The notes: generated from the sequence alone by a model not told the origin. A stretch of 64,000 nucleotides of DNA from Schistocephalus solidus (GCA_017591395.1 WEDG01002568.1:248001-312000); one strand, 5' to 3'. Shown: positions 33,120 to 44,690, counted from the stretch's first letter. Made by a program: numbers and translations.

Positions 33120-33680
33120 GTTGGCTAAAGTTTGAGCCAATGCACGTCCAGAGTTTTAATTTATCCGGTTTGTTAGTGGCTGTTTTCGCTTCCAATTGAC
33201 ATTGAGAAATTTGTAATTGGAATCTTAATCGATAAGCCTGTTAATGGACGCCTCGTCTGAGTGCATTGCCTTCAGGAATTCACGGCCCTTCCTTATTGGG
33301 CAGGCGCCAACGATGTGGGTATCCTTCCATGCCAATATGTGTCCTGTGTCCAGTGTGTGCATGGCTACCTGAGATAAGGGGTCTCGTCTCCTAACCGCAA
33401 ACTGACGTTCATGTGAACGGATGGATAGAGCTTTCCCTGTTTGGCCACAATAAACAACTGCTACACGGTATTTTTTAGACAATTTCTTTTCTGTTGAAAT
33501 AGCCAGCCCTGTCCTTAGGGTTTACAAGCTGGGTGCGCAAAGTTGTTGTAGGTTTGTGCGTTATTTGTATGTGGTGTTTCTTGAACTGTCTTTGAACGAG
33601 CTCAGCTGCTTTCTTTACATACCTGAGGGTTCGCCAGTTTGTTGCTTTCGATGCCTTTAAAAGTAAATTGAACTCTATTT
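33120..33680 (-). pseudogene. PLE-2 linker and GIY-YIG fragment
   Basis: The minus strand encodes RYVKKAAELVQRQFKKHHIQ, KPTTTLRTQLVNPKDRAGYF (33640-33510), then in another frame YCGQTGKALSIRSHERQFAV, DPLSQVAMHTLDTGHILAWK and SDEASINRLIDLDSNY (33450-33225). This is the C-terminal half of a PLE protein. One frame break lies near 33480. Confidence 0.8.
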
Positions 33681-33889
33681 TCGCCGATATTCAATTTATA
33701 ATGCAGGAAAAACAACAGTTAAGTTTCTTTCCTTGATCTCCAGGTTTACAGGCAGGAGTTTGAAACACTACACAACCGGATATTCCGAAAATTCACAAAC
33801 ACCCGAAAAATCCTTCGCTATAACAGCGACCACCAATGCACTGCCTCAAAACTAATTATTGATTCGGTTTCGCCAGTCCACAATTAGTC

Positions 33890-34065
33890 GGCCAAGCCGA
33901 AAGTAAAAATGGCGAGAGAGATAATCGAGGTCTGGCAATCGGATTTCAATTCGATCAACCGTAGGATCGATCAACCGGCGCTATACGAGGCCGCCAGACA
34001 GCACTTAGACAAGAAGAGAGGACCCATGAGAACAGACTCATACACCGACTCATAAATTCCCAGCT
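33890..34065 (+). pseudogene. PLE-3 C-terminal tail
   Basis: MAREIIEVWQSDFNSINRRI followed by DQPALYEAARQHLDK matches the extreme C-terminus of PLE proteins (REF.EAW.SD..SINR.IDLP..Y..LR). It is on the opposite strand from PLE-2. Confidence 0.65.
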
Positions 34066-34149
34066 CAAATGAGGCTGAATATGTATGAAGTGTTAGCTGT
34101 AGACTCTTATCCAGAGGTATTAATATGTTCGAATTTATTATAATTAATT

Positions 34150-34290
34150 CACAAATAAGGGCTGGATTGCGGTTAGGATCAGAGATATGTTTCGGATCCG
34201 GGTTGTGATTAGGGCCAGGGTTTGGTTTAGGCTTAAGGGTACGGCTAGGTTTAATTGAGGGTTATGGTTAGCGTTAGGGCTAGGCGACAA
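34150..34290 (+). repeat. Degenerate telomere-like G-rich tract
   Basis: Irregular TTAGG/GGGTTA-like words (GGTTAGGATC, GATTAGGGCCAGGGTTTGG, GGTTAGCGTTAGGGCTAGG) without a clean array. Possibly interstitial telomere-like or simple-sequence drift. Confidence 0.35.
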
Positions 34291-34805
34291 TTTGACCGTC
34301 GCAGAGGACTATGTCCACCTGTTCGTGTTAGGTAGGAATAAGGCGATTTATAAATTGCTAAGCTGATGACCAAACAAATCGCAGGGCCTATTGTGACAAA
34401 CAAGCTGTAAATTCTGTGTTCAAAATAATGCTTTCCTGTTTATTTTACTGTTTTTATTTATCTGTATATTAGATTTGTCTATTTCTTTTTGTGTATACGG
34501 CCCATCGCACATCCTTTGGTGCCTTGGTTGTGTTCTATTGCGTTGGTTTTGTCGGTGAGTTGCGCTTTGTTTGGTCAGTCGACCCCTTTCTCAAGTTAGC
34601 TATTTTTCATCCACGTTTTCAACACTATTTAATAAAAATCCCCTGTTACCCCCTTAAACCTTACATAGGTGATTATTGGTTCTGTCTTCAGAAGGATACG
34701 CTGAGGACTTTTCATTCCCGAGACTATAGTCCGTACTCACGAAGGAACCGGCCTTGAAGACCTCCCAACGTAGTCTATCAGACCCTACTTCCCTTTTTGT
34801 TACAC

Positions 34806-36098
34806 ATGTCCGTGCCAGAAGGTGATATTACTAAGGGCAAGAAGCTGTTTGTCCAACGTTGTGCACAATGTCATTCCGCGGTCGCTGGTGGCTCGCACAA
34901 GACTGGGCCTAATCTTCACGGAATATTCAATCGCAAAAGTGGCATGGCCCCGGGTTACGATTACACCGAGGCTAATAAGAAAAAAGGTACACTTTAGACC
35001 ATATTCTTTCCCTTGCACCCTAACACAAACCTGTACTTTGTTCCATTCGACTTTCGTACATGCTTATCTGGGAACTGACTCGCTAATAGAAATGCCCATT
35101 ACTTAGCTTTCCCCTTTCCCCACCTCGCTGATAGCAATCATATATCAACTTGGCTGCGACATTTTTTAATCGATAATGCCTGGCCGACGTTGAGTCCGAT
35201 CGGTTGTCAGATATTATCTGTTACTTCGCCTTATTACCTGTCATCGGCTAGCAGTAGCCGACCTCGAGTGCTCTGCGCCTAAAATTTTTACCCGGAATCG
35301 TTGGGCATTGAGTCTAACGTTCTATTATTGAACTCCGAAAATTCAGTTTGATACGGCCGGTTACCGACAGCTTATGAGCCATGAATGGCCATTTCGGTCT
35401 TGTTTGTGTCATTACTCCATTATCCACATAGGCTAATAATCGCCATTTGACTACGTACGGGGCCTTAGATCAAGCCACAAATCACAATGGAACGAATTAT
35501 TTCCGTAATGACATCGGTCCCCACTATCTACCGTGGTGTTTATCTGCCTATATTACTGGCCGCTGTGAGGCTGCCTATGGTGCCCTAGATTGAGTCCATA
35601 AGGCATTACGGAATGAGTGTCCCGTATCATGATCGGTGGGTGTCCGTTTGCCATTGGTCATATACCTGATCGCAACTAAGAGGACAAAGATTCCGCGGCT
35701 CAACCGTTAGAGCCTTCTTCTAACCACCGGAACGCGGGCTCGAGTCTCGGGGTTTGGATATATTGGCTGAGGGTGGTTAATCTGGTCATTCCAGTCTCTC
35801 CCGTCTTAATCGGCAATTTTACATATATTTTGTTCGTAATAATAATGAAGATTTACCGTTATTGTCGGATAATCTCAGGCTTTCTGGTTTACTTTTTTAC
35901 AATTGCGAACAAATGCCCGAGTCCCACTCTAAGTTTTACTTTAATTTTACAGGCGTGATATGGACTGACGAGACCCTCTTCGAATACCTCGAAAATCCAA
36001 AGAAATACATCCCCGGAACGAAAATGGTCTTTGCTGGTCTGAAGAAAGCATCCGACCGTGCTGATCTTATCGCTTATCTAAAGTCAGAAAATAGTTAA
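34806..36098 (+). CDS. CYCS: Cytochrome c, somatic (two coding exons: 34806-34986, 35953-36098)
   Basis: Encodes a 108-residue electron carrier of the mitochondrial intermembrane space, shuttling electrons from complex III to complex IV. Exon 1 (60 codons plus one base) starts [20 protein letters not shown] and contains the haem attachment motif CAQCH (residues 19-23), [10 protein letters not shown] and [11 protein letters not shown]. Exon 2 continues [20 protein letters not shown], with GTKM supplying the axial Met85, and ends [12 protein letters not shown] with TAA at 36096-36098. Splice sites are AAAAAG|GTACAC and TTTTACAG|GCGTGA; the joined codon is Gly61. This phase-1 position after the ANKNK-like motif is the same as I recall for the vertebrate gene intron. 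Length and all key residues are normal, with no stops, so the gene looks functional. The Met chosen is the only one in frame giving the usual N-terminus. No canonical AATAAA is evident in the first ~300 bases after the stop. Confidence 0.97.
35185..35345 (-). mobile_element. Old SINE copy in cytochrome c intron
   Basis: Minus-strand relative of the 31546 units: CTTATTACCTGTCATCGGCT and GAGTCTAACGTTCTATTATT parallel CTTGTTAGCCGTCATCAGCC and GAGTCGAACGCTCTACCATT. Heavily diverged. Confidence 0.5.
35545..35835 (+). mobile_element. Old full-length SINE copy in cytochrome c intron
   Basis: The + strand follows the unit order: head with GTGCCCTAGATTGAG and GATCGGTGGGTG, then CGGCTCAACCGTTAGAGCC (A box, 35697-35715), GCGGGCTCGAGTCTCGG (B box, 35736-35752), and the tail GGTCATTCCAGTCTCTCC...ATCGGC. 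The hammerhead core is lost (TTGGCTGAGGGTGGTTAATC). Confidence 0.6.
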
Positions 36099-37839
36099 GC
36101 GTCTTCATCTGAAACATTAATGTGTATTTTTGCACAACTTCTTCGATGCGTCCGTAGTCTATGATGGTAGTGATAGTATTGTATATGTTCTTTCAGTACG
36201 TACGTCGATATTCCCAACTACTTTGACGAGCATTAGAGATGTATCTACTTGGAGCTAGTTTTTACTCTTGATATAATTTTTTGAAACAAAGTACTGTTCT
36301 TTTGTTTCTGTGACCTTCGAATAGTATGTATGGATGTGGCAGTTGTCGCCAAATCTCCGCGATGACTCGCCAGCACCCTTTGCAGATGAATGCAAGCAAA
36401 TTAGCCTCCGATAGTTTGGCTATCATAGGCATCTGTCAGAGCTTTCCCTGTTCAAATGTAGTCCGTCGAGTTAGTCGTCTTTTTCAGTATTATTACCCTC
36501 ACCTGGAGATACGTAATCGGGGCATCCGTTGGCTTCTGTTTTCGAGGTCTTAATGGCTAGCCAAGTACTGTGTCATACGTCCAGCTTTCGTTTAGTAGTG
36601 AAAACAGAAGAAGTTTATTTGACCGCTACTTTGCACTGGTATTGTCTACTAATTGGAGACGGCAGAAAAGCCTTATAAATGGGCTTGCTACGGCCTCGAT
36701 TGTGACTGCTTTAGCCGACTTTCCTTCGCTCCGCCTCTGAGCTCTTCTGTTACTTTCTTCGGTTTAGGTTGCGGGCGAACACCACGTGTCAGCTTCTGAG
36801 ATTTCATTTATGCTATTCTGTCGTTGCAATGCAGAATCACGAAGTTCGGCACGTGACTGCTTGTGTGCGGTTCGTAGGTGAGCTTAGAGTCGGGTCGGCC
36901 GGCCGGCTTTATGTGTGCTGCGCAATTTTGTAAACCACCCCGTTTACTTTCAGCCTGGCTGGTGTAGCGTCGCTTACATTGTAGCGCCTGATGTAAGAGC
37001 CCGTGTTCAGCCGTAGAGTAAGCCGTGTATTCTTAGCCCACACAGCTGGATCTAGCTGGCAGGGCATGTCGATTATGGGAACCTACCGCGAAATCTCGTT
37101 ATCAAACCGATTAAAGGGACAAAATCTGGAAATTTCAGCAGAAACAGTCCCCCAGCAGTTGCATGGCGCGCGATCGCCTGCTAGTAGAACGCTTTCTCGG
37201 TTACTTTACAATCACCTGGGAAAGCAACGAATAGCGTCCGGAATGAAACCCTAACCTTCTGCTAGCGGGGGGAGAGGGGTGAAGAGAGTTCGCAAGACAG
37301 AGTATGACTGAAGCAAGGGGGGAGAGGTAAGTGGCGAAATTTAGCGATAGACACTTGCAAGAGAGGCGTGAGTGCTAGTTGATTAGCCGGGTATTATGAG
37401 AGAAAGGGGGTACGCGGGACTAATATTAAGTTCGATGAACAGAGCATTATAGGGATACAGGTTTAGTTTGTGAGGGCTGTGGAGATGGATATGCTCAGGG
37501 GCAAAAAGGGAGTCGTTTTATAAAAAGAATGGTCGGCGAGCGTTGGCTTCATACAGGTCGTGGGAATTGAACAGTACAGAAGCATACAGTTTTAAGAGAT
37601 TAGGAAATAACGTGAGGTGTGCTGGATACGGTGGTTGAACAAAAGTATGAGATGCGGTTTTAGACTAGACCCAACCAGGGACGTTCATGGCGGTGGAGTA
37701 ACTGAAGTTTCGCAGTTGCTGCCATTAATTCCCCACGGTGGCGTTGTCCGTTGGATTTTTGTTTATTCTGGGCACCGAGTCAGTTGATTGCTGAAAGTTA
37801 ATCGGTGATCAAACGCATGCAATCGGAGTGCTAAATTTA
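36099..37839. other. Downstream of cytochrome c; no recognised gene
   Basis: The first few hundred bases are presumably cytochrome c 3' UTR. The remainder becomes more GC-rich (36700-37250) with only short open frames of no recognisable content. Confidence 0.4.
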
Positions 37840-38567
37840 CCTTGTAGTCACTTATTCCGTGGCCTCCTGTGGGGTTGTATTCTCAGCCTCGTCTTCGAGA
37901 GGATAGGGCAATGGTCCTTCCAGCCGTCGGCATCGCAGATTGCTCTTCTCCCTAGCACGATAATGTCGTCCCGTAGCTGCCAGCGCCGCTGTCGGGATGC
38001 ATCCATGTTGCCTTCTCCCGTATCGGAAGGCAGTATGGTCGGTGCCGACGAGGACATTGAATTTACCGAGGACGGTCAGTTTGTTCATCTTCGGTGCAGG
38101 CCACAGGATAGTGTGTAGGTACTTGTATAACTAGTTGTGTGCCTCGTCCGAGCTATTCATTGGGGGATGTGGGGCGTAGACGTTGACGATGGGGACGAGT
38201 TTGGCTGTTCGTAGATACAGACGCAGTTTCACGAGGCGGTCGTTTGTGTCCCGTGACAGACGGGCTCCCATCTCACGATGTCTTTCCGGATGGCAAAGGC
38301 AATGCCGTCGTCGCGTCGCTGTCTTTTGGCGACCGCCCATCCGAGAGTACGTAGCATTAATGACTTGAGCGGAATTGAGGTTATAGTGATAGCAAATTTG
38401 CACAGCATCCACCGCCGTCTCCACTCCCTCGACCGCCTGTGTCCGGAGGCGGGATAGGAAACAAGTGACCGACGCGGTGTGAGCTTGCACCAAGGCCTGC
38501 CGACCGCCCTCCCACCTAATGCGAGGCAGTCGTTAGGGGTGCGCAGCCATAACAAGGCTTGTCGCAC
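37840..38567 (-). pseudogene. LINE-C endonuclease fragment
   Basis: Minus strand: KRQRRDDGIAFAIRKDIVRW (38330-38270), KLRLYLRTAKLVPIVNVYAP (38240-38180), a VLGKFNVLVGTDHTA block (38080-38035), SRQRRWQLRDDIIVLGRRAI and DADGWKDHCPILSKTRLRIQ (38010-37870). These match the LINE-C endonuclease at 57250-56640 segment by segment. Only the endonuclease is present and frames are broken. Confidence 0.8.
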
Positions 38568-38894
38568 CCTTACTGCCCCTGTGTTGGTTCAATGTATCTA
38601 CTGCGTGGCTCATAGGGGCACGAAAAGAGAAAGCAACAGCCTTATGACGAACAAGTCCCCAATATAAAACCGGATTACTTTGAGGTTGCGAATACTTGTG
38701 GTGTTTGCCTGCGAAGCAGACGAAGAGGCGCAGTATTTCAGGCTTCCTTAACCCCCTTTTATAAAGATATCCAACTAAGTATCCAGAAGGATAACTAGCG
38801 GTTAGAGGGTATACGGCCATTTGAACAAAGTAAAAATTGGTTGAGTCCAAAGCCAAGCCAAGTGGCCTGAGGCGTAGATCAAAATATGGTAAGT

Positions 38895-39000
38895 GGAGCT
38901 CACCGATCAGGTTACGGAAGGTGCTTGTCCCGTTGTGCCTTGGAACCAAACTAGAACCCTAGAAGATAGTCGGCTAGCGACTTGTAGTATAGGCGACCGG
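38895..39000 (-). mobile_element. SINE head fragment
   Basis: GCTCACCGATCAGGTTACGG ... GTCCCGTTGTGCCTTGGAAC ... GTCGGCTAGCGACTTGTAGT parallels the 5' head of the SINE units (minus strand), diverged. Confidence 0.6.
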
Positions 39001-39404
39001 AGGTAAAGTTGGACGAAGCTAAACAGGTTATCTTCGTGAGCCACGCACGCCTGCTACGCGCATAGGGTATCAGGTTTTCACACAAGAATCGGGGTGACTC
39101 GGATCCCGCCTGAATTGGAGTGTCAATGATGCCGCATTAAGATTACTGCCAAGTAAATACGAACTAACGACACATTGGGACATTCATGCAACATTGGACG
39201 ACATTTTAACTACGCTTTGATATGGAAAAGTTTGATTGCATTGGTTTGCGCACCGAATACAGTCCTAGGTCATTTTCCACACAAAAGCAATTGGCAGAGT
39301 CCATTTATACATAAGTTATTTAAGAAGGAAGGCTCGTTGGCAAATGGAGTTCCGAGTTGTGTAACAACCCGTGGTCAGACAAAGTGAAATGAGGAGGACT
39401 GACA

Positions 39405-39480
39405 AGGGGTTGGTGTGACCAACTTGAAAACTAAAGGGCCTTCATTCTTCACTATAACATCTCCGAATGCACTACCTTAG
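39405..39480 (+). mobile_element. Possible PLE 3'-tail relic before SINE
   Basis: GGTTGGTGTGACCAACTTGAAAAC resembles 31380-31403 (TTGGTGTCACCAATTTGAAAA) in the PLE-1 tail, and as there it is followed shortly by an (AT)n and a minus-strand SINE unit. Confidence 0.45.
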
Positions 39481-39486
39481 CAATTC

Positions 39487-39503
39487 ATATATATATATAT
39501 ATT
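39487..39503. repeat. Short (AT)n
   Basis: Eight AT units directly before the SINE unit at 39505. Confidence 0.95.
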
Positions 39504-39504
39504 T

Positions 39505-39755
39505 ATCGGCGGAACCGACAAAGACAGAGGAGACCGGAATGGCTATTTCTGGCTTATTAGCCGTCATCAGCTAATCATACCCAATCCTAGGTGTGGTCCA
39601 CACGAGATTCGAACCCGCGACCTTTGGTCACTGATTGTGACACTACCATTGAGCCACGGGCCCGTTGTTTTGTCGGTTGCGATCGAGAATATGAACTATA
39701 CAAGTGTGGTGTTCACCGATCTGGTTAAGGAACACTTATGTTCTCCTATGCCTGG
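39505..39755 (-). mobile_element. SINE unit with hammerhead-like motif
   Basis: Minus-strand unit with B box (GGGTTCGAATCTC, about 39620-39608), A box (GTGGCTCAATGGTAG) and head, joined near 39748 to the middle of a second unit rather than to its end. Confidence 0.75.
39532..39576 (-). ncRNA. Hammerhead-ribozyme-like motif 5
   Basis: Core CTGATGA, stem II GGCT-AATA-AGCC and GAAA intact; stem I GATTAG/CCGGTC has 5 of 6 pairs (one A.C mismatch). Confidence 0.5.
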
Positions 39756-39965
39756 GATATCTGCGGCGCCTGAGCTTGAACTCGCGACCTGGTGGGCATA
39801 AGTCCAACGCTCTACCAGCAGCGCCACGAGTTCGTTGTCATGCTGGTTTCGATCGGGAATATTAACAATGGTAATTGGGCGCTCACCGATCGGTTACAGG
39901 ACTCACTCGTGCCGTTGTGCTTTGGGGCTCACTCTAGAGCCCCGCCAGCAGCCGCAGAGCAGCTA
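39756..39965 (-). mobile_element. SINE unit, second subfamily, 3'-truncated
   Basis: The tRNA part differs from the 31546 type (GGCGCTGCTGGTAGAGCGTT A box; GCGAGTTCAAGCTC B box) but the head (CACCGATCGGTTACAGGACT, CGTTGTGCTTTGGGGCTCAC) is shared. It lacks its 3' region and is fused to 39505-39755. Confidence 0.65.
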
Positions 39966-40170
39966 GTTATATAGGCAGAATGGTATAACTGAAAAAAAGA
40001 CAATGGTGAATGGAATGGCCATTTATGGCTTATTAGCCGTCATCAGCTCGCCATATCCAACCCCAGGCGCTGCGGCGCCCGAAGCTCGAACACATGACCG
40101 TGTGGGCAGAAGTCCAACGCTCTATCCACTGCACCACGAGCTCGTTGTGTTGCTGGTTTCGATCGCGCAT
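39966..40170 (-). mobile_element. SINE unit, second subfamily, 5'-truncated
   Basis: Contains A box (GTGGTGCAGTGGATAGAGCG, about 40135-40116) and B box (TGTTCGAGCTTCGG). The hammerhead core is mutated (GAAA to TAAA) and stem I is broken, so a ribozyme is unlikely here. Confidence 0.7.
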
Positions 40171-40194
40171 GCATAAAGATTATTTGACTATGAC

Positions 40195-40500
40195 AAGGGG
40201 AACGAATTATCGCAAGTCGCTGCCTGAACTCCCAAAACGGGCCATGAGCTCATCTTCGAGGCCGTCGAAATAATCGCCCACGCCGGAAGCAAGCCGAGGC
40301 GTGAATCGATTAAAGCCTGGACTTCGGAAAGGAACTAAATCGATGTAACAATCTGACGCAGACATACAGAGCCATGCAGAATCACTTCCAGAATCGCGTC
40401 ACTGATCGTTGCTTGGTTTGTAATTGTGGCTTTTTGCTGTTGTTACTTCCTCTGGAGATGGACGCCTGTACCAGTTGGAAAGGGCTGAATAATGAAAAAA
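40195..40500 (+). pseudogene. PLE-5 GIY-YIG C-terminal fragment
   Basis: Reads LSQVAA, TPKTGHELIFEAVEIIAHAG, SKPRRESIKAWTSERN, a decayed version of S.VA.H...TGH.F.F..AEI.A......RE.IEAW.SD. One stop lies in frame. Confidence 0.65.
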
Positions 40501-43489
40501 ATTGTTCCTGTTCTCTACTCGGCTTTTTCATTTTGTAGTCAAGCCAAGAAACTTGTTAAAGTGACTCTTAAGTAAACCACGGCCTAAATCTACGTGCATA
40601 CACACGGCATATATGATAACGTAGTTTAATAAATTTTGCAGACGAATTTTTGAAGCTTTAGCCGAACGCTCATGCTCGAAATGACAACGTACATTTTGTC
40701 TAAATATATCGGCAAACGAGCGTCTGAACTCTTACTGAAGTTCATTCCCCGGACTAGCGTTACTGATGCTTGATTGGCCTTTACTGCTGCTTGTTTTGTT
40801 ACCGCTTTTATTTCTGACGAAAGAATTCAGTAAGACTTCGAAAGCTTAGATGAAAAGGACATGATTCCCATGAGCGAACAGCCTTCGTCTTCTTTATTTC
40901 TTTACTTATATACACAAATACATAAACCTGAAATGCAAACATTCGCCTCAATGCACTAAAGTGGACTATTTAACTTCCTAACCGTTCGATGTATTATGCC
41001 GACAAAGTATCACGCGAAATGACCAACTGATGGTCTTTTTGCTCTCCCTCAGGACTATTTCAAAGTTATCTGGAAACGACCAGTATTTTTTATCTCTAAA
41101 ACGCTTGCTTTTACATGTGGAACTTTGGAAAAAGCGCTTCGTTACCTACGCATTCCACCCCTCTTACGTCTCATATAATGAAACGTATAAAGACGTCTTT
41201 CGTTGGGGTTACGATCAACGCTAGTACGCATATTCAGAGTGTCTGCTGTCATTGTGCCGCGTAGATTTTTCTCGGAAAACATGCGGTCAGAGACCCCTAA
41301 CAGTCACGACTAAAGCGGGAAGACTGCATCAAAGGTGTGAGCCCTCCTGAACGAAAGCTTCGATGCAGTTTATGGCTGGCGTCGAAAAGCTGACAAAACC
41401 CTCCGTTTGCGTCATAAAACCCATGGCTAAAAAGTGCAATCTGAAAACCAATGGCTAAAACCAATGGCTAAAAGTGTAATCTAGAAGCCCAATCTCTGCG
41501 GCTTTATTGCGGGAGAGGGGCGAAAGGACATTCAGTACAGAATGAGGCCATTGGTTCTCGACAGGTCAGGGATTATTCACTTTAAGTGATCGTGTCACGC
41601 GACTACGCTGAGCGCTGCGTGATCTGCAAAAGCGGAGGCTACAGGGAGGGAGAGCGGCATACGAGGTCTGTGGGATCCACTGTTGAAGTTAGACCTTACT
41701 TATCTTTTAGTACGTTAGAATGCCGAATCTTTTGGTGGAAACGGGTAAAAACCATGCAACAGCTAAATCTATTCCACTTGGGAGGCGATGACCCGTATTT
41801 CCTTTGCCTTTATGCAGTGTATCCGTCCGAGTTACACTGTCGTGATATACGATGGACATCGCCGAAATCCATGGCCGAACTGTCGTATTCGTCGAGATTT
41901 TCATCACCATTGAGTTGGTGTATGACTTTAAAATCGGTTATTTTGACGACGTTCTACAGAACGGTCTCTTTGAGTTGCTGATAAAAGTACACAGAGACAC
42001 GGTGACTCGTCAAAGTTCCGATGGGTGTACTGAGCGGCAGAGCCTTTCATTGTCTGGCAGTGACCTTGTAGAGTAAAGCAGCAATCAGAGGTCCATGAGT
42101 CCAAAGTTTGCGTCCAAAAATTTATAAGAGGATAAAGGCGTCCTAATGCTTTCATCTGCTGCATCGGCTGGCCTAGAATCCACCGAAGAATTACGAGGGG
42201 ACAGGTAGACAGGCTGCTCTAAGAACCCTCCAGTCGGTTACCAAAAGACTTAATGTTTCACCATTTTGCACTATTGCGACACGGAATTGCTCAGCTGAAC
42301 TCCCCAACTGACTGTCTACGAAACCATTTCGGTCAAAAGTCCTAGCCCCTACATTGACTTACAGACCAAGCGCCATCATGTAAGGACACTCACAGACACG
42401 AAAAAGTCCGGAAGAAAATGGTTTTCCATCTACTGGGTCATACTTTTTAGTTCGTTCCTCGGATATGGTGGGAATTACCATTATTTCGAGAGGACAGCGA
42501 CCGCCAGGCGTCATTAGGATTGTAGCGAGGTGGACTTACGCCACATCTACCTCACTCGATATCCCCTCTTTCTGACTCAATGTCGCTTTCATTATCGAAA
42601 CAATAGCAAGAAAAACGTACGTGCATTCGCTCCTCCAGTCCTCCGAAAATGAAACGGTAGGGCACAATTATAAGCACCACTCTCCCCAATATTACATGTG
42701 GCTTTGCGCTAAATTCCAGGAGAGCGTAGATTTGGGTTTAAGTTAGGGCAAGGGGATTTATGCTCCCTTGAAATTAGGCTCAAGGTCATCTGGAATATTG
42801 AGGGGAGGATTACTCATATGCGTGTGCAACTCCCCACCTTTGGCTCTGCATTAAGTCTGATGCGGAAACGCAAACCCGTTTTAATCGGTGCAGGCCGTTC
42901 CAGCCACGAGTTTACGCAGGAAATGGTTCCTAATGGAAACATGAGAGGCCTGCCATCATGGTTTGGGTTTTCAGTTAATCAGCATAGCGTATGTCCTGGT
43001 CGAGGGACCATTATCGCTTCCCAAAATTGAGCTCACACAGACCCACCTTCCACATGAATTGGTCTCTATCTTGCGGCATGTACCCGTGAAATGTCTTTTG
43101 ACCGGGACGAGATCGTCGGTAGCAAGTTCGAGTAGGAACATGAAAACCAAAACTGCCTTAGACAGACGCTATCGAATGCTATTCAGTAACGCCCTCGCCC
43201 TACCTCCAGAGGGCTGAGTGCGGAGGTTCAAATGCGAATACCGATGGCGTTGAATGGTGAGAGCGATATCCGGTTATGACAACTTTCGCTGTGATTTCTT
43301 TACGCGCCCTGTCGATAGTGGACCTCTTTACTGCCATCCTCTAACTTTGATATATATGAATTTTATTTGCGTATCTGTTCCGTCAGTCGCTTAGATTTTT
43401 ATCAGAAGATAATTGGTAAACTTTGCAGTGTGTAGGGACGCATGAAGCCACTAAGGTCTATCTATGACTCGACATTTGGGCTATGGTAG
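40501..43489. other. No recognised gene
   Basis: AT-rich to mixed sequence with open frames up to 131 codons (41586-41981, +) that show no motif I recognise. A possible second PLE tail relic lies near 40660-40800. Nothing further is supported. Confidence 0.35.
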
Positions 43490-43590
43490 CCGACGAGGAA
43501 GATAGATCAGGGTCAGCAGAATGAACGCTTTCTAGCTCAGCAACCGTCAGCAGCCAGTGGTATCCTGCTTGTGGCGCAAGGTCTCGTGTT
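43490..43590 (-). mobile_element. SINE 3' fragment, diverged
   Basis: CTTTCTAGCTCAGCAACCGTCAGCAGCCAGTGGTATCC parallels the SINE stretch around the hammerhead-like core; the core reads CTGCTGA in place of CTGATGA. Confidence 0.45.
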
Positions 43591-44320
43591 ATTATTGTGG
43601 TATGTGAGACGGTTTAGATAGCTCTGCCAGCCACTGCGTCGATATAAAGCGCTCCGCTATTTTACAGGCTTCGGAGGCACCGACTGGCGTCTGAGAAAGC
43701 GATGACAGAAGTTGACAGTAATGCAGCACTATCATTCGCTCTACAAACAATTCTGACGCGCTTTGGACCATCACGGTGCCTTTAAAAGCCATGGCTTGCG
43801 CGTTGCCAGCTGACAGGATAAGTTGAACCTTGCAGTCAGCCCAGTTTGTGTTCTGTTGGAGGTGGACGGTTAATCGTGCGAAATTAATCTTTCTTGCTAG
43901 CCGCCCCTTCATTTTTATTGTTTTGAATTCCTGGTTCTTGTGCGCTAAGCTGGGTATCAGGCGCAATGGTTAATGTCGGCTTGTCACTCTGCTCTTTGAA
44001 ACGTCCCCATCTCGCAACCGCGCGCATTTTAATAAGCGGCATCGCTTTTGCTACGCCTCATCGCAAACCCACCAACGCACTCCAGTCCCGCGCCCACACC
44101 CTTATACCACGGCAGGTCCCTCGCCCAGCTTTTAATTCACCGTTCTGCCCCGCAAACCATCATATTCCACCAACTTTTCCAACCGGATCAAACAGTCATC
44201 CAACCAATCATTCCTTGCGTATAAGAACGACCGATCGTCATCGACCATTCAAGAAATTCGAGTCATCCAGTCCGAAAACCCCGATCCCAGTCCCGAAACC
44301 CCACGATACCCATTTGATCC
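43591..44320. other. No recognised gene upstream of microsatellites
   Basis: An open frame starting at ATG 43966 runs 191 codons into the microsatellites. Its only notable content is encoded by the repeats, so it is not called as a gene. Confidence 0.3.
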
Positions 44321-44327
44321 GATCCAC

Positions 44328-44372
44328 TCCATCATCATCATCATCATCACACACACATCATCATCATCACAG

Positions 44373-44408
<36 letters not shown>

Positions 44409-44416
44409 TCAACAGC
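44328..44416 (+). repeat. (CAT/CAC)n and (CAG)n microsatellites
   Basis: ATC/CAT repeats (44330-44370) then about 11 CAG units (44373-44405). Confidence 0.95.
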
Positions 44417-44539
44417 AAGATCAGCAGCCGACAGCAGAAACAGCCCCACATCTTGATCAGCACACACAATCAACAGCAGCGCCAGCAGCGACAACGACGC
44501 ACGCTGCCACCAGTCAAGACAATGGCCAGATCATTTGTT

Positions 44540-44690
44540 AGTAGCAGCAGCATCGGCAGCAGTAGCAGTAGCAGTAGCAGCGGTCAGCAGTAGTAGCAGC
44601 AGCAGTGGCAGCAGTAGTAGCAGTCATAGCAGTAATAGCAGCAGCAGTAGCAGTAGCGGCAGCAGCAACAATAACTACACTAGTATATGC
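44540..44690 (+). repeat. Imperfect (AGC/AGT)n microsatellite
   Basis: Runs of GCAGCAGTAGCAG-type triplets; similar triplets (TAGTAATAATAG) continue to about 44900. Confidence 0.9.

Larger units (their letters stand above)
34987..35952 (+). other. Cytochrome c intron (966 bp)
   Basis: GT...AG intron with a T-rich acceptor (TTTTACTTTAATTTTACAG). It contains at least two old SINE copies in opposite orientations. Confidence 0.93.

Noticed and set aside
43592..43966. 124-codon minus-strand open frame
   Set aside because: Starts at TTG, has no recognisable motif, and contains no supporting context.
43966..44541. 191-codon ORF with His and Gln runs
   Set aside because: The only distinctive content comes from CAT and CAG microsatellites; no domain, no homologous exon, no promoter evidence.
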